In this document: piece by piece, positions 16,932 to 25,443 of the stretch
Layout: each line of letters begins with the position of its first letter
Position numbering within the stretch: the stretch's first letter is position 1
DNA from: Cetobacterium_A somerae
GTDB taxonomy: Bacteria > Fusobacteriota > Fusobacteriia > Fusobacteriales > Fusobacteriaceae
DNA: 64,000 nt
Assembly: GCF_044784365.2 (NCBI RefSeq)
Contig: NZ_CP173065.2
Strand: one strand, 5' to 3'
The notes under the pieces: model-generated
What the model saw: only the letters and a program-made list of their open reading frames with translations
Database searches by the model: none
Told to the model about the DNA's origin: nothing
Made by a program: the position numbers and the translations under genes

Positions 16932-18137
16932 ATGAGATGTACTTTAATATTAGTTGGAACAGAACTTTTAAATGGAGCAACTTTAGATACAAATAGTGTA
17001 TTTATGGCTGAAGAATTAAATAAAGTTGGAATAAAAATTGATTTTAAATTAACGGTAGGAGATTCATTAGAAAAAATAGAAAAGGCTTTAGTATTTGCTA
17101 AACAAACAAGTGATTTAGTGATATTATCTGGAGGATTAGGTGCAACAGATGATGATTTAACTAAAGAGGCAATAAGAAAATTTTTAAATAAAAAATTTAT
17201 AATAGATGATGGAGAATTGGAAGAGTTAAAAGAAAAATTTAAAAAATTAAATATCCAGTTTTTAGATAAAAATCATAAAGAGGTTGAAAAGCCAGAAGGA
17301 GCAATTTCAATAAAAAATGATGTAGGGATGGCACCAGCATTTTACATTGATGGAATTGCAGCATTCCCAGGAGTACCTAGAGAATTATATAATATGTTTC
17401 CAAAATTTTTAAAATTTTATACAGAAAAATTTTGTGTTGATTTAGATCCAATTTATATTAAAGATATAATAGTTTCTGGAATTCCAGAATCAATACTGGA
17501 AGAGAAGATTAAAGAGTATTTCATAGATCCTAATATAGAGTATGAGTTTTTAGTTAAGGATTATGGTATAATAGTTAGGATGCAAACATCAAATAGACAT
17601 AAAATCACAGTGGAAAAAATCAAGGAAAAGATATATAATAGTATAGGAAAATATATATTAGGCGAAGATAAAGAAAAAATTGAAGATAAAATTTTTAATA
17701 TTTTAAAAAAGAAAAATTATTCACTTTCTGTAGCAGAATCTTGTACAGGAGGAATGTTATCTTCAACGTTTGTTACAATACCAGGAATATCAGAATATTT
17801 TCAAGAGGGAATAATAACATATAGTAACGAATCAAAGGTAAGTCGATTAAAAGTAGACAAAAATTTAATAGAAAAATATGGAGCTGTTAGTAAAGAAGTA
17901 GCAGAAAAAATGGTGAATGGATTAACAACCGATGTAGGAATTTCTACAACAGGAGTTGCAGGTCCTGGTGGTGGAACTCAGGAAAAACCTGTAGGATTAG
18001 TTTATATTGGAGTTAAAGTTAAAGAAAAGATAGTAAGCTTTAAATTCAATTTCACAGGGGATAGGGAAAAGATAAGAAAAAAAGCAGTTCTCCATAGTCT
18101 ATTTGAACTATATAAAATCTTAGAGGAGGATGAATAA
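16932..18137 (+). CDS. cinA: CinA family protein, nicotinamide-nucleotide amidase
   Basis: CinA, 401 residues, joins an N-terminal MoaB/MogA-like (COG1058) domain, with LVGTELLNGATLDTNS and LSGGLGATDDDLT, to a C-terminal NMN deamidase domain, with SVAESCTGGMLSS and TTGVAGPGGGTQEKPVGLVYIG. The family works in NAD salvage and metabolite repair. AGAGGTAG precedes the ATG. It is in one operon with pgpA. Confidence 0.94.
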   Translation: MRCTLILVGTELLNGATLDTNSVFMAEELNKVGIKIDFKLTVGDSLEKIEKALVFAKQTSDLVILSGGLGATDDDLTKEAIRKFLNKKFIIDDGELEELKEKFKKLNIQFLDKNHKEVEKPEGAISIKNDVGMAPAFYIDGIAAFPGVPRELYNMFPKFLKFYTEKFCVDLDPIYIKDIIVSGIPESILEEKIKEYFIDPNIEYEFLVKDYGIIVRMQTSNRHKITVEKIKEKIYNSIGKYILGEDKEKIEDKIFNILKKKNYSLSVAESCTGGMLSSTFVTIPGISEYFQEGIITYSNESKVSRLKVDKNLIEKYGAVSKEVAEKMVNGLTTDVGISTTGVAGPGGGTQEKPVGLVYIGVKVKEKIVSFKFNFTGDREKIRKKAVLHSLFELYKILEEDE

Positions 18138-18140
18138 AAA

Positions 18141-18689
18141 GTGAGTATAGGAGAGAGAATAAAAAAAAGTAGAAATGAAAAATCATTATCATTAAGAGAG
18201 TTAGCAACAATGGTTGATTTATCAGCTAGTTTTTTATCACAAATAGAGCAAGGAAAAGCATCTCCTTCAATTGAGAACTTAAAAAAAATAGCAAATTCAT
18301 TAGATGTAAGAGTTAGTTATCTGATTGAGGATGAAGAAGTAAAGAAAAATTCAGATTTAATTAGAGCAAAAGAAAGAAAATATGTAGAAAGTGTTGATTC
18401 AAATACAACAATTTCTTTATTAACATCATCAAATATAGAGAAAAGTATGGAGCCAATTTTATATGAGATTGGTCCTGGTGGTGAAAGTGGAAGAAGTTAC
18501 TATACTCACCATGGAGAAGAGTTTATATTTATTCTTGAAGGAAGTTTAGATATATATATAGAAGAAACAGTTCATAGTTTACATGAAGGAGATAGTTTCT
18601 ATTTTAAATCTAGTCAAAAACATAGATTTAAAAATAATTCAGATAAAAGAGCTAGAGCTCTTTGGGTGGTAAATCCACCAACATTCTAA
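18141..18689 (+). CDS. XRE-type regulator with cupin domain
   Basis: This 182-residue regulator has an N-terminal helix-turn-helix (ERIKKSRNEKSLSLRELATMVDLSASFLSQIEQGKASPS, about residues 5-43) and a C-terminal cupin (HHGEEFIFILEGSLDIYI...EGDSFYFKSSQKHRFKN). Such proteins sense small molecules or metals through the cupin. It starts at GTG with AGAGGAGG inside the end of cinA. It sits between cinA and a fatty-acid kinase fusion. The effector is not evident. Confidence 0.88.
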   Translation: MSIGERIKKSRNEKSLSLRELATMVDLSASFLSQIEQGKASPSIENLKKIANSLDVRVSYLIEDEEVKKNSDLIRAKERKYVESVDSNTTISLLTSSNIEKSMEPILYEIGPGGESGRSYYTHHGEEFIFILEGSLDIYIEETVHSLHEGDSFYFKSSQKHRFKNNSDKRARALWVVNPPTF

Positions 18690-18704
18690 AAATGGAGGAA
18701 AATA

Positions 18705-21221
18705 ATGAATATAGAAGTAAAGGTATTAAACTCTACTAGGCTAACAAAGTTATTAATAGCTGCAAGTAGATGGTTATCAAAATATTCAGATGTTTTAAAC
18801 GATTTAAATGTATATCCAGTACCAGATGGAGATACAGGAACAAACATGTCTATGACATTACAAGCAGTTGAAAATGAATTAATAAAGTTAAATCATGAGC
18901 CAGATATGGAAGAATTAGCTGATATAGTTTCAGAAGCAATTCTTTTAGGAGCAAGAGGAAATTCTGGAACAATTTTATCTCAAATTATTCAAGGATTTTT
19001 AGAAGGAGTTAGAACTAAAGAGGAAGTTACAGTAGATGATGTAAAGATAGCTTTTAGATTAGCTAAAGAGAAGGCATATAAAGCTGTAAGTGAACCTGTA
19101 GAAGGAACAATGCTAACTGTTATAAGAAGAGTAGCTGAAGAAGCTGAGATCTATAATGGTCCATCAGATGACTTTATTCCATTTTTAGTTTACTTAAAAG
19201 AGGCAGCAAAAGAAGCTGTAGAAGAGACACCAAATCAATTACCAAAATTAAAAGAGGCTGGTGTAGTAGATGCTGGAGGACAGGGAATATTCTATATTTT
19301 AGAAGGTTTTGAAAAGTCAATTACAGATCCAGAAATGCTTCATGACTTAGAGAGAATAGTTCAATCTCAAGCTAAGAGAAAAGATATAATGGAACACTCT
19401 GGAAATCATGTATTTGAAGATATAAAATTTAAATATTGTACAGAATTTGTAATTGAGTCTGGAGATTTTGATTTAGATGACTATAAATCTAAAATAGTAA
19501 ATTTTGGAGATTCTATGGTATGTGCTCAAACGTCAAAGAAAACAAAGACTCATATACATACAAATAATCCAGGAGCAGTTTTAGAGATAGCTGGTAAATT
19601 AGGTAATTTATCAAATATAAAAATCGACAATATGGAGATTCAACATAAAAATATGCTTTTAGCAGATGCTGAACAGTATAAACTTGATAAAAAAGGTAAA
19701 GTTCTAGTTCAAAATGAAAATAGTAAACCTATAGCATATTTTGCTATTGTTGATAATATGGAATTAGGTAATTTATTCTTAGATAATGGAGCTACAGCTG
19801 TATTAATAGGAGGGCAAACACAAAATCCTAGTGTTGCTGATATAGAAGAAGGAATTAATAAAATAAAAGCTGATAAGATAGTTATTTTACCAAATAATAA
19901 AAATATCATATCATCTGCTAAAATGGCAGCAGAAAGATCTTCTAAAGAGGTTACTGTTTTAGAAACTAAAACAATGTTAGAAGGAGAGTACGTTGTAAAA
20001 AATAAAGATTTTGGAATGGACGAAATCTTAAAGCAACTTCCATTTAATACTTCTATTGAGATAACACAAGCAGTTAGAGACACAAAAGTTGATGATTTAT
20101 TGATATCTCAAGGAGATTATATAGCATTAATTAATGGAAAAATAAAATTAAGAGCAGCTACATTAGAGGAAATTATAGAAAATACATATAAAGAATGTGT
20201 AAATAGTGAAACATTAAATATATTTGCATGTATTGGAAAAGGTTCTACTGAGGAAGCAAATAAAATTCTTAAAGGAATAAAATCTACAGTTAAGTATTCA
20301 GATTTAGTAATAGGACAGGAAAATTATCCATACTATATATATATAACAAATAGAAACCCTGAATTGCCTGAAATTGCCATTGTAACAGATTCTACGTCAG
20401 ATTTAACACCAGATATGATAAAAGGCTTAGATGTGGACATAATCCCGTTAAAAATAAAGTTAGCAGGAGATACATATTATAGAGATGGTGTAGATATTTC
20501 TAAAGGAGAGTTTTGGAAACAATTATTAAAAGAAAATATAGTTCCAAAAACATCTCAACCATCACCAGCTGAATTTAAAGAACTTTATGAAAAGTTACTT
20601 GAAAAAGGTTATAAAAAAATAATTTCAATTCATATTTCAAGTAAATTAAGCGGAACTCAACAAGCTGCTAGAGTAGCAAGAGGAATGCTAAATAAAGAGG
20701 ATGATATTGCTATAGTAGATTCTAAAGTAGTAACATTTGCTTTAGCACATATAGTTTTAGAAGCAGCAAAAATGGTAAAAGAAGGAAAGTCATTCGATGA
20801 GATAATAGAATGGATTGACGAAACAAAAAGTAAAATGAAAGTTTATTTTGTTGTAAAAGAACTTTCATATTTAGAAAAAGGTGGAAGAATAGGAAGAGCA
20901 TCGTCAGTAATTGGTGGATTCTTAAAAATTAAACCAGTTTTAAAATTAGAAAATGGAGAAGTATGTATTGAAGCGAAGGCTCTTGGAGAAAGAGGAGCTT
21001 TATCATATATGGAAAAACTAATTAAAAATGAAAAAAATTCAATAATAATGTATACTGGTTGGGGTGGAACTCGTAGTGAATTAGAGGCTGCAGACCAATT
21101 GAGAAGCATTGCAGAAAAAACAAAAAAATTGGATTATAGAGGTAGAATGGAGATAGGAGCAACTATAGCTTCGCATACAGGACCTGTATATGGAATGGGA
21201 ATTTTAAATAAAATAAGATAG
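18705..21221 (+). CDS. FakA-FakB (DAK2-DegV) fusion, fatty acid kinase
   Basis: This 838-residue protein contains two normally separate proteins. Residues 1 to about 550 match FakA: a DhaL/DAK2 ATP-binding domain with NVYPVPDGDTGTNMSMTL (about 37-54), GARGNSGTILSQ, and the middle and C-terminal FakA domains. Residues from about 555 to 838 form a complete DegV/FakB fatty-acid-binding domain, with IVTDSTSDLTPDMI, KTSQPSPAEF, HISSKLSGTQQAA and EKGGRIGR. FakA phosphorylates fatty acids held by FakB for phospholipid synthesis, so the fusion would be a single-chain kinase. AATGGAGG precedes the ATG, and a terminator follows. Confidence 0.9.
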   Translation: MNIEVKVLNSTRLTKLLIAASRWLSKYSDVLNDLNVYPVPDGDTGTNMSMTLQAVENELIKLNHEPDMEELADIVSEAILLGARGNSGTILSQIIQGFLEGVRTKEEVTVDDVKIAFRLAKEKAYKAVSEPVEGTMLTVIRRVAEEAEIYNGPSDDFIPFLVYLKEAAKEAVEETPNQLPKLKEAGVVDAGGQGIFYILEGFEKSITDPEMLHDLERIVQSQAKRKDIMEHSGNHVFEDIKFKYCTEFVIESGDFDLDDYKSKIVNFGDSMVCAQTSKKTKTHIHTNNPGAVLEIAGKLGNLSNIKIDNMEIQHKNMLLADAEQYKLDKKGKVLVQNENSKPIAYFAIVDNMELGNLFLDNGATAVLIGGQTQNPSVADIEEGINKIKADKIVILPNNKNIISSAKMAAERSSKEVTVLETKTMLEGEYVVKNKDFGMDEILKQLPFNTSIEITQAVRDTKVDDLLISQGDYIALINGKIKLRAATLEEIIENTYKECVNSETLNIFACIGKGSTEEANKILKGIKSTVKYSDLVIGQENYPYYIYITNRNPELPEIAIVTDSTSDLTPDMIKGLDVDIIPLKIKLAGDTYYRDGVDISKGEFWKQLLKENIVPKTSQPSPAEFKELYEKLLEKGYKKIISIHISSKLSGTQQAARVARGMLNKEDDIAIVDSKVVTFALAHIVLEAAKMVKEGKSFDEIIEWIDETKSKMKVYFVVKELSYLEKGGRIGRASSVIGGFLKIKPVLKLENGEVCIEAKALGERGALSYMEKLIKNEKNSIIMYTGWGGTRSELEAADQLRSIAEKTKKLDYRGRMEIGATIASHTGPVYGMGILNKIR

Positions 21222-21223
21222 TA

Positions 21224-21256
21224 AAAAATAGCTAGATTTATAATCTAGCTATTTTT
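21224..21256 (+). terminator. Terminator after the FakA-DegV gene
   Basis: A 15-pair stem, from AAAAATAGCTAGATT to AATCTAGCTATTTTT with a TTAT-type loop, lies directly after the stop and ends the coaE-to-FakA-DegV unit. Confidence 0.85.
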
Positions 21257-21316
21257 ACAAATGTAATCTTTTTTAAATAAATTAAATAAGATACAGCATA
21301 AAGAGTTTTAAAAGGA

Positions 21317-21345
21317 TTGACTGGACATTAAAAAGCAAATATAAT
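21317..21345 (+). promoter_or_regulatory. Promoter of galE
   Basis: TTGACT (21317-21322) and TATAAT (21340-21345) are spaced by 17 bases, about 26 bases before the galE start. This is close to the sigma-70 consensus. Confidence 0.85.
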
Positions 21346-21371
21346 AAAGAAAAAACCATAGGAGGATAAAG

Positions 21372-22361
21372 ATGGCAATATTAGTTTGTGGTGGAGCTGG
21401 ATACATTGGAAGTCATGCAGTAAAGGCTTTATTAGAAGCAAAAAGAGAGGTAATTGTTTTAGATAATATGCAAACAGGGCATGTGGAAGCTATTCCAGAG
21501 AATATAAAATTAGCTTTAGGAGACTTAAGAGATGTAGAGTTTTTAAAAAAAGTTTTTAAAGAGAATAAAATAGAGGGAGTTATACACTTTGCAGCTGACT
21601 CTTTAGTAGGAGAAAGTATGACAAATCCGGCTAAATATTTCGAAAATAATGTAGTTGGGTCAATGAACTTATTAAATACAATGAAAGAATACAATGTGAA
21701 GAATATTGTATTTTCATCGACAGCAGCAACATATGGTGAACCTAAAAATATACCAATTTTAGAAACAGATGAAACTTTGCCAACAAATCCTTATGGTGAG
21801 AGTAAATTAATGGTTGAAAAATTATTAAAATGGTATGATTACGCATATGGAATAAAATACACAGCTCTTAGATATTTTAATGTAGCGGGAGCTTATCCAA
21901 CAGGAGAAATTGGAGAGGATCATAGTCCAGAAACTCATCTTATTCCAATAATATTACAAGTAGCATTAGGAAAGAGAGAAAAAATAGGTATATATGGAGA
22001 CGATTATCCAACAGAAGATGGAACATGTATAAGAGATTATGTTCATGTAATGGATCTAGTAGATGCACATATACTAGCTTTAGATAGATTAAAAAATGGT
22101 GGAGAAAGTACAGTTTATAATTTAGGTAATGGAGAGGGATTCTCAGTTAAGCAAGTTATAGATGTAGCAAGAAAAGTAACAAAGCATCCAATACCAGCAG
22201 AGGTATCTCCAAGAAGAGCAGGAGATCCAGCAAAGTTAGTTGCTAGCTCAGAGAAAGCAATGAAAGAGTTAAAATGGAAACCTAAGTATGCATCGTTAGA
22301 TTCAATAATAGAAACAGCTTGGAAGTGGCATAAAGAAAATCCTGAGGGATATAACGACTAA
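21372..22361 (+). CDS. galE: UDP-glucose 4-epimerase
   Basis: GalE, 329 residues, interconverts UDP-glucose and UDP-galactose for galactose use and surface polysaccharides. The NAD-binding motif GGAGYIGSH (residues 6-14), the FSSTAATYG segment and the YGESK catalytic motif of extended short-chain dehydrogenases are present. TAGGAGG precedes the ATG. It is a single-gene unit with its own promoter and terminator and is not beside galK or galT here. Confidence 0.95.
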   Translation: MAILVCGGAGYIGSHAVKALLEAKREVIVLDNMQTGHVEAIPENIKLALGDLRDVEFLKKVFKENKIEGVIHFAADSLVGESMTNPAKYFENNVVGSMNLLNTMKEYNVKNIVFSSTAATYGEPKNIPILETDETLPTNPYGESKLMVEKLLKWYDYAYGIKYTALRYFNVAGAYPTGEIGEDHSPETHLIPIILQVALGKREKIGIYGDDYPTEDGTCIRDYVHVMDLVDAHILALDRLKNGGESTVYNLGNGEGFSVKQVIDVARKVTKHPIPAEVSPRRAGDPAKLVASSEKAMKELKWKPKYASLDSIIETAWKWHKENPEGYND

Positions 22362-22392
22362 AAAATTAGGCAGAATTCTGCCTAATTTTTTC
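22361..22392 (+). terminator. Terminator after galE
   Basis: A perfect inverted repeat, AAAAATTAGGCAGAA with TTCTGCCTAATTTTT, spans 22361-22390 and overlaps the last base of the stop codon. Confidence 0.9.
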
Positions 22393-22408
22393 TTTATAAG
22401 GAGAAAGT

Positions 22409-23116
22409 ATGAGAATATATAAATTTGATGAGATAGATTCTACAAATAAGTTTTTAAGAGAAAAGGAAGATGTAATAGAAGGAGATTTAGCAATAGCAAA
22501 AGTTCAAACATTGGGAAGAGGAAGAAGAGGAAATAAGTGGGTTTCTACAGAAGGAGCCGCATTGTTTTCATTTGTGTTAAAACATGATATAGAAATACCG
22601 GAAGAGGAGTATATGAAATTATCTATTTTAATAGGATACTCTCTTTTATATTCATTAAAAAAAATAGAAAATTTAGATTATAAGTTTAAATGGACGAATG
22701 ATTTATATTTAGATGAAAAAAAAATAAGTGGAATTTTAGTAGAGAAAATAAGAGATAACTATATTATTGGAATAGGTTTAAATATAAATAATTTAAATTT
22801 AGAAGAAGCTAAAAGTATTGCAATATCATTGAGAGAAAAAACAGGTAAAACATATGATTTAGAGAAAGTTATAGCTACTGTTGTTGAAGATTTTTATAAT
22901 AATTTTCAAGAGTTTAAAAAAGGAAAATGGAAAGAGATATTAGAAAAAATTAATAAAGTTAACTATCTATATGGTAAGAGAATAAATATTGTTACATTTG
23001 ATAAAGAAGAAAGTGGAATAGCAGGAGATATTTTAGAAGATGGAATGTTAGAAGTATTTATAGGAGACGAAATAAAAAAATATAATATTGGATCAATTCA
23101 CATATCAAAAAAATAG
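22409..23116 (+). CDS. birA: Biotin-protein ligase, no DNA-binding domain
   Basis: This 235-residue ligase activates biotin as biotinyl-AMP and attaches it to carboxylase or decarboxylase subunits. The DSTN start, the GRGRRGNKWVS biotin/AMP loop, KWTNDLYLDEKKISGILVE and GIGLNIN are diagnostic. The N-terminal winged helix of E. coli BirA is missing, so it cannot be the classical repressor. AAGGAGA precedes the ATG, and mnmA follows after 8 bases. Confidence 0.93.
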   Translation: MRIYKFDEIDSTNKFLREKEDVIEGDLAIAKVQTLGRGRRGNKWVSTEGAALFSFVLKHDIEIPEEEYMKLSILIGYSLLYSLKKIENLDYKFKWTNDLYLDEKKISGILVEKIRDNYIIGIGLNINNLNLEEAKSIAISLREKTGKTYDLEKVIATVVEDFYNNFQEFKKGKWKEILEKINKVNYLYGKRINIVTFDKEESGIAGDILEDGMLEVFIGDEIKKYNIGSIHISKK

Positions 23117-23124
23117 AGGAAAAT

Positions 23125-24168
23125 ATGAATAAGAAAAGAATAGTTTTAGGACTGAGTGGTGGAGTAGATTCATCAACTTCAGCATGTATGTTAAAAGAGA
23201 ATGGTTTTGAAGTAATAGGAGTTACTTTAGTAGTTAGCAATGAGCAAAGAGAGTCTCAAGATTTAAAAGATGCAATATCTCTTGGAAAAGAGTTGAATAT
23301 AGAGCATATAGTTTTAGATATTGTAGATGAGTTTAATGAAAAAATTGTAAAGTATTTTATAGATGAATATTCAAAAGGGATGACACCATCACCTTGCGTA
23401 GTTTGTGATGAGATAATAAAAATAAAAAAATTAATAGAGATTGCTAATTTAAAAGAGGCGTATTATATAGCAACGGGTCACTATTGTGAGATAAGTAAAG
23501 AAAATAGATTTAAAAGAAATCTGTTTAAAAAACCAAAGGATGTAAGAAAAGATCAAGGTTATATGTTGTATAGAATAGAGCCGGAAATAATAGAAAGAAT
23601 GATATTTCCTTTAGCTAAATATGAAAAAACTATTGTCAGAGAAAAAGCTAAAGAATATGGAGTAAAAGTTTTTGATAAGAAAGATAGTCAAGGTATATGT
23701 TTTGCAAAAGAGGGATATCTAGAGTTTTTAAAAAAAATGTTAGGTGACAAGATTAAGCCTGGAAACTATTTAGATAAAACTGGAAAGATTTTAGGTCAAC
23801 ACCAAGGATATCAGTTATATACAATCGGCCAAAGAAGAGGACTAGGAGTCTTATTTTCTAAAATATATTTTATTGTCGATATTTTACCAGAAACAAATGA
23901 AATAATTTTAGGTGATTATTCAGAGTTATATAAAAAAAGAGTAGAATTAGAAAACTTTAAAACCCATATTTCTTTTGATGAATTAAAATCAATGAGGGTT
24001 TTAGCAAAGCCAAGGTTTTCAAGCCAAGGTTTTTATGGTAAAGTAATTAAAGAAAACGAAAAAATATATTTTGAATATGAAAATGAAAATCCACAAAATG
24101 CAAAAGGACAGCATTTAGTAATATATAGTGATGACTTAGTAGTAGGTGGAGGAAAAATAATATTTTAA
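23125..24168 (+). CDS. mnmA: tRNA 2-thiouridine synthase MnmA
   Basis: MnmA, 347 residues, adenylates and thiolates U34 of Glu, Gln and Lys tRNAs. The PP-loop LGLSGGVDSSTSA, the first catalytic cysteine in PSPCVVCDEIIK, the second in DSQGICFAKEG, and the TIGQRRGLG segment are all in place. It is co-transcribed with the biotin ligase and an aminopeptidase. Confidence 0.93.
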   Translation: MNKKRIVLGLSGGVDSSTSACMLKENGFEVIGVTLVVSNEQRESQDLKDAISLGKELNIEHIVLDIVDEFNEKIVKYFIDEYSKGMTPSPCVVCDEIIKIKKLIEIANLKEAYYIATGHYCEISKENRFKRNLFKKPKDVRKDQGYMLYRIEPEIIERMIFPLAKYEKTIVREKAKEYGVKVFDKKDSQGICFAKEGYLEFLKKMLGDKIKPGNYLDKTGKILGQHQGYQLYTIGQRRGLGVLFSKIYFIVDILPETNEIILGDYSELYKKRVELENFKTHISFDELKSMRVLAKPRFSSQGFYGKVIKENEKIYFEYENENPQNAKGQHLVIYSDDLVVGGGKIIF

Positions 24169-24180
24169 GGGGGTAATTTA

Positions 24181-25245
24181 ATGAATTTAGAAAAGTTAAT
24201 GAAAGAAAAAAATGTTGATGCGGTTTTAATTACTAATATGCTTAATGTGAGATATTTTACAGGTTTTACAGGAACAACAGGAGTAGCATTAGTAGCAGGA
24301 GATAAGAAATTTTTTATAACTGATTTTAGATACGTAGCTCAGGGGAAGGAACAAGTAGAAAAAAATGGTTATGAATTAATTTGTGAAAATATATCTACAT
24401 TAAAAAAAGTTGGAGAGATATTAAAAGAACTTAAAGTTGAAAAATTAGGGATTGAAAATCAAAATGTAACGCTAGATCAATTTAAACTTTTTGAAAGCAA
24501 TTTTACAAGTTTAGAATATGTATATTTAGATGATAATTTTACAAAGATAAGAGAAATCAAGTCAGAAAAAGAGATAGAAATAATAAAAAAATCTGTGGAA
24601 ATTGCAGAAAAAGCTTTAGAATTAACAATTCCTAAAATTAAAATTGGAGTAAAAGAGAGTGATATTGCAGCAGAGCTAGAATATCAAATGAGAAAATTAG
24701 GAGCTTCAAAGCCATCTTTTGATCTTATTGTAGCATCTAATGAAAGATCAGCTTTACCTCATGGAGTAGCTAGTGATAAAAAAATAGAGGAAGGTTTTTT
24801 GACAATAGATTATGGTTGTTTTTACAAAGGATATGCTTCAGATATAACAAGAACATTTTATGTAGGAGATAATCCCTCAGAAAAACATTTAGAGATATAT
24901 GAAATTGTAAAACAAGCAAATGAAAAAGCAATAAAAGAGGTTAGAGCAGGAATTTCAGTTCATGAATTAGATGCAGTAGCTAGAGATTTTATTAAAGAAA
25001 AAGGGTATGGTGAATATTTTGGTCATGGATTAGGACATGGTATTGGACTTCAAATTCACGAATATCCAGGAGTTTCTTTTAAGGCAGAGAATAAAATATT
25101 AAAAGAGGGAATGGTAATAACAATTGAGCCTGGAATTTATCTTCCAAATTTTGGAGGAGTAAGAATCGAAGATGATATTTTAGTAAAAAAAGATTCTTAT
25201 GAAATTTTAACTTCATTGGATAAATCATTTAAAAAAATTAAATAA
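24181..25245 (+). CDS. Xaa-Pro aminopeptidase family (M24B)
   Basis: This 354-residue M24B metallopeptidase releases N-terminal residues preceding proline. It has a creatinase-like N-terminal domain and a pita-bread catalytic domain with the ligand motifs IDYGCFYKGYASDITRTF, GHGLGHGIGLQIHEYP, TIEPGIY and GVRIEDD. The ribosome-binding site AAGGGGG lies 5 bases before the ATG. It probably acts in peptide catabolism in the cytoplasm. Confidence 0.92.
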   Translation: MNLEKLMKEKNVDAVLITNMLNVRYFTGFTGTTGVALVAGDKKFFITDFRYVAQGKEQVEKNGYELICENISTLKKVGEILKELKVEKLGIENQNVTLDQFKLFESNFTSLEYVYLDDNFTKIREIKSEKEIEIIKKSVEIAEKALELTIPKIKIGVKESDIAAELEYQMRKLGASKPSFDLIVASNERSALPHGVASDKKIEEGFLTIDYGCFYKGYASDITRTFYVGDNPSEKHLEIYEIVKQANEKAIKEVRAGISVHELDAVARDFIKEKGYGEYFGHGLGHGIGLQIHEYPGVSFKAENKILKEGMVITIEPGIYLPNFGGVRIEDDILVKKDSYEILTSLDKSFKKIK

Positions 25246-25304
25246 TGTATAAAATAATGTAAAAAATACAAAAAATGTTCGTAAAAAGTACTAATTGCAG
25301 AACA

Positions 25305-25357
25305 ATATATATTTTTTTTATAAAAAATATATAAAATTAATCTTGTTAATTTTATAT
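25305..25357 (+). promoter_or_regulatory. Overlapping hairpins upstream of the AbgT gene
   Basis: In the 198-base gap, an AT-only stem (ATATATTTTTT with AAAAAATATAT, about 25307-25333) overlaps a second 12-pair stem, ATATAAAATTAA (25329-25340) with TTAATTTTATAT (25346-25357). They share bases and cannot form together. One could terminate the upstream operon, and the second could be an operator or leader structure. No clear promoter or leader peptide was found. Confidence 0.35.
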
Positions 25358-25443
25358 AAAATATGGTATCCTTTATCTATAGTAGAAAGTTTATTAATCA
25401 TTTTATAATAAAATGAAAATAAATTATCAATATGGAGGGGAAA

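Noticed and set aside
18141..18689. A phage repressor because of the XRE-type helix-turn-helix
   Set aside because: The C-terminal cupin and the housekeeping operon context argue against phage origin; no phage genes are nearby.
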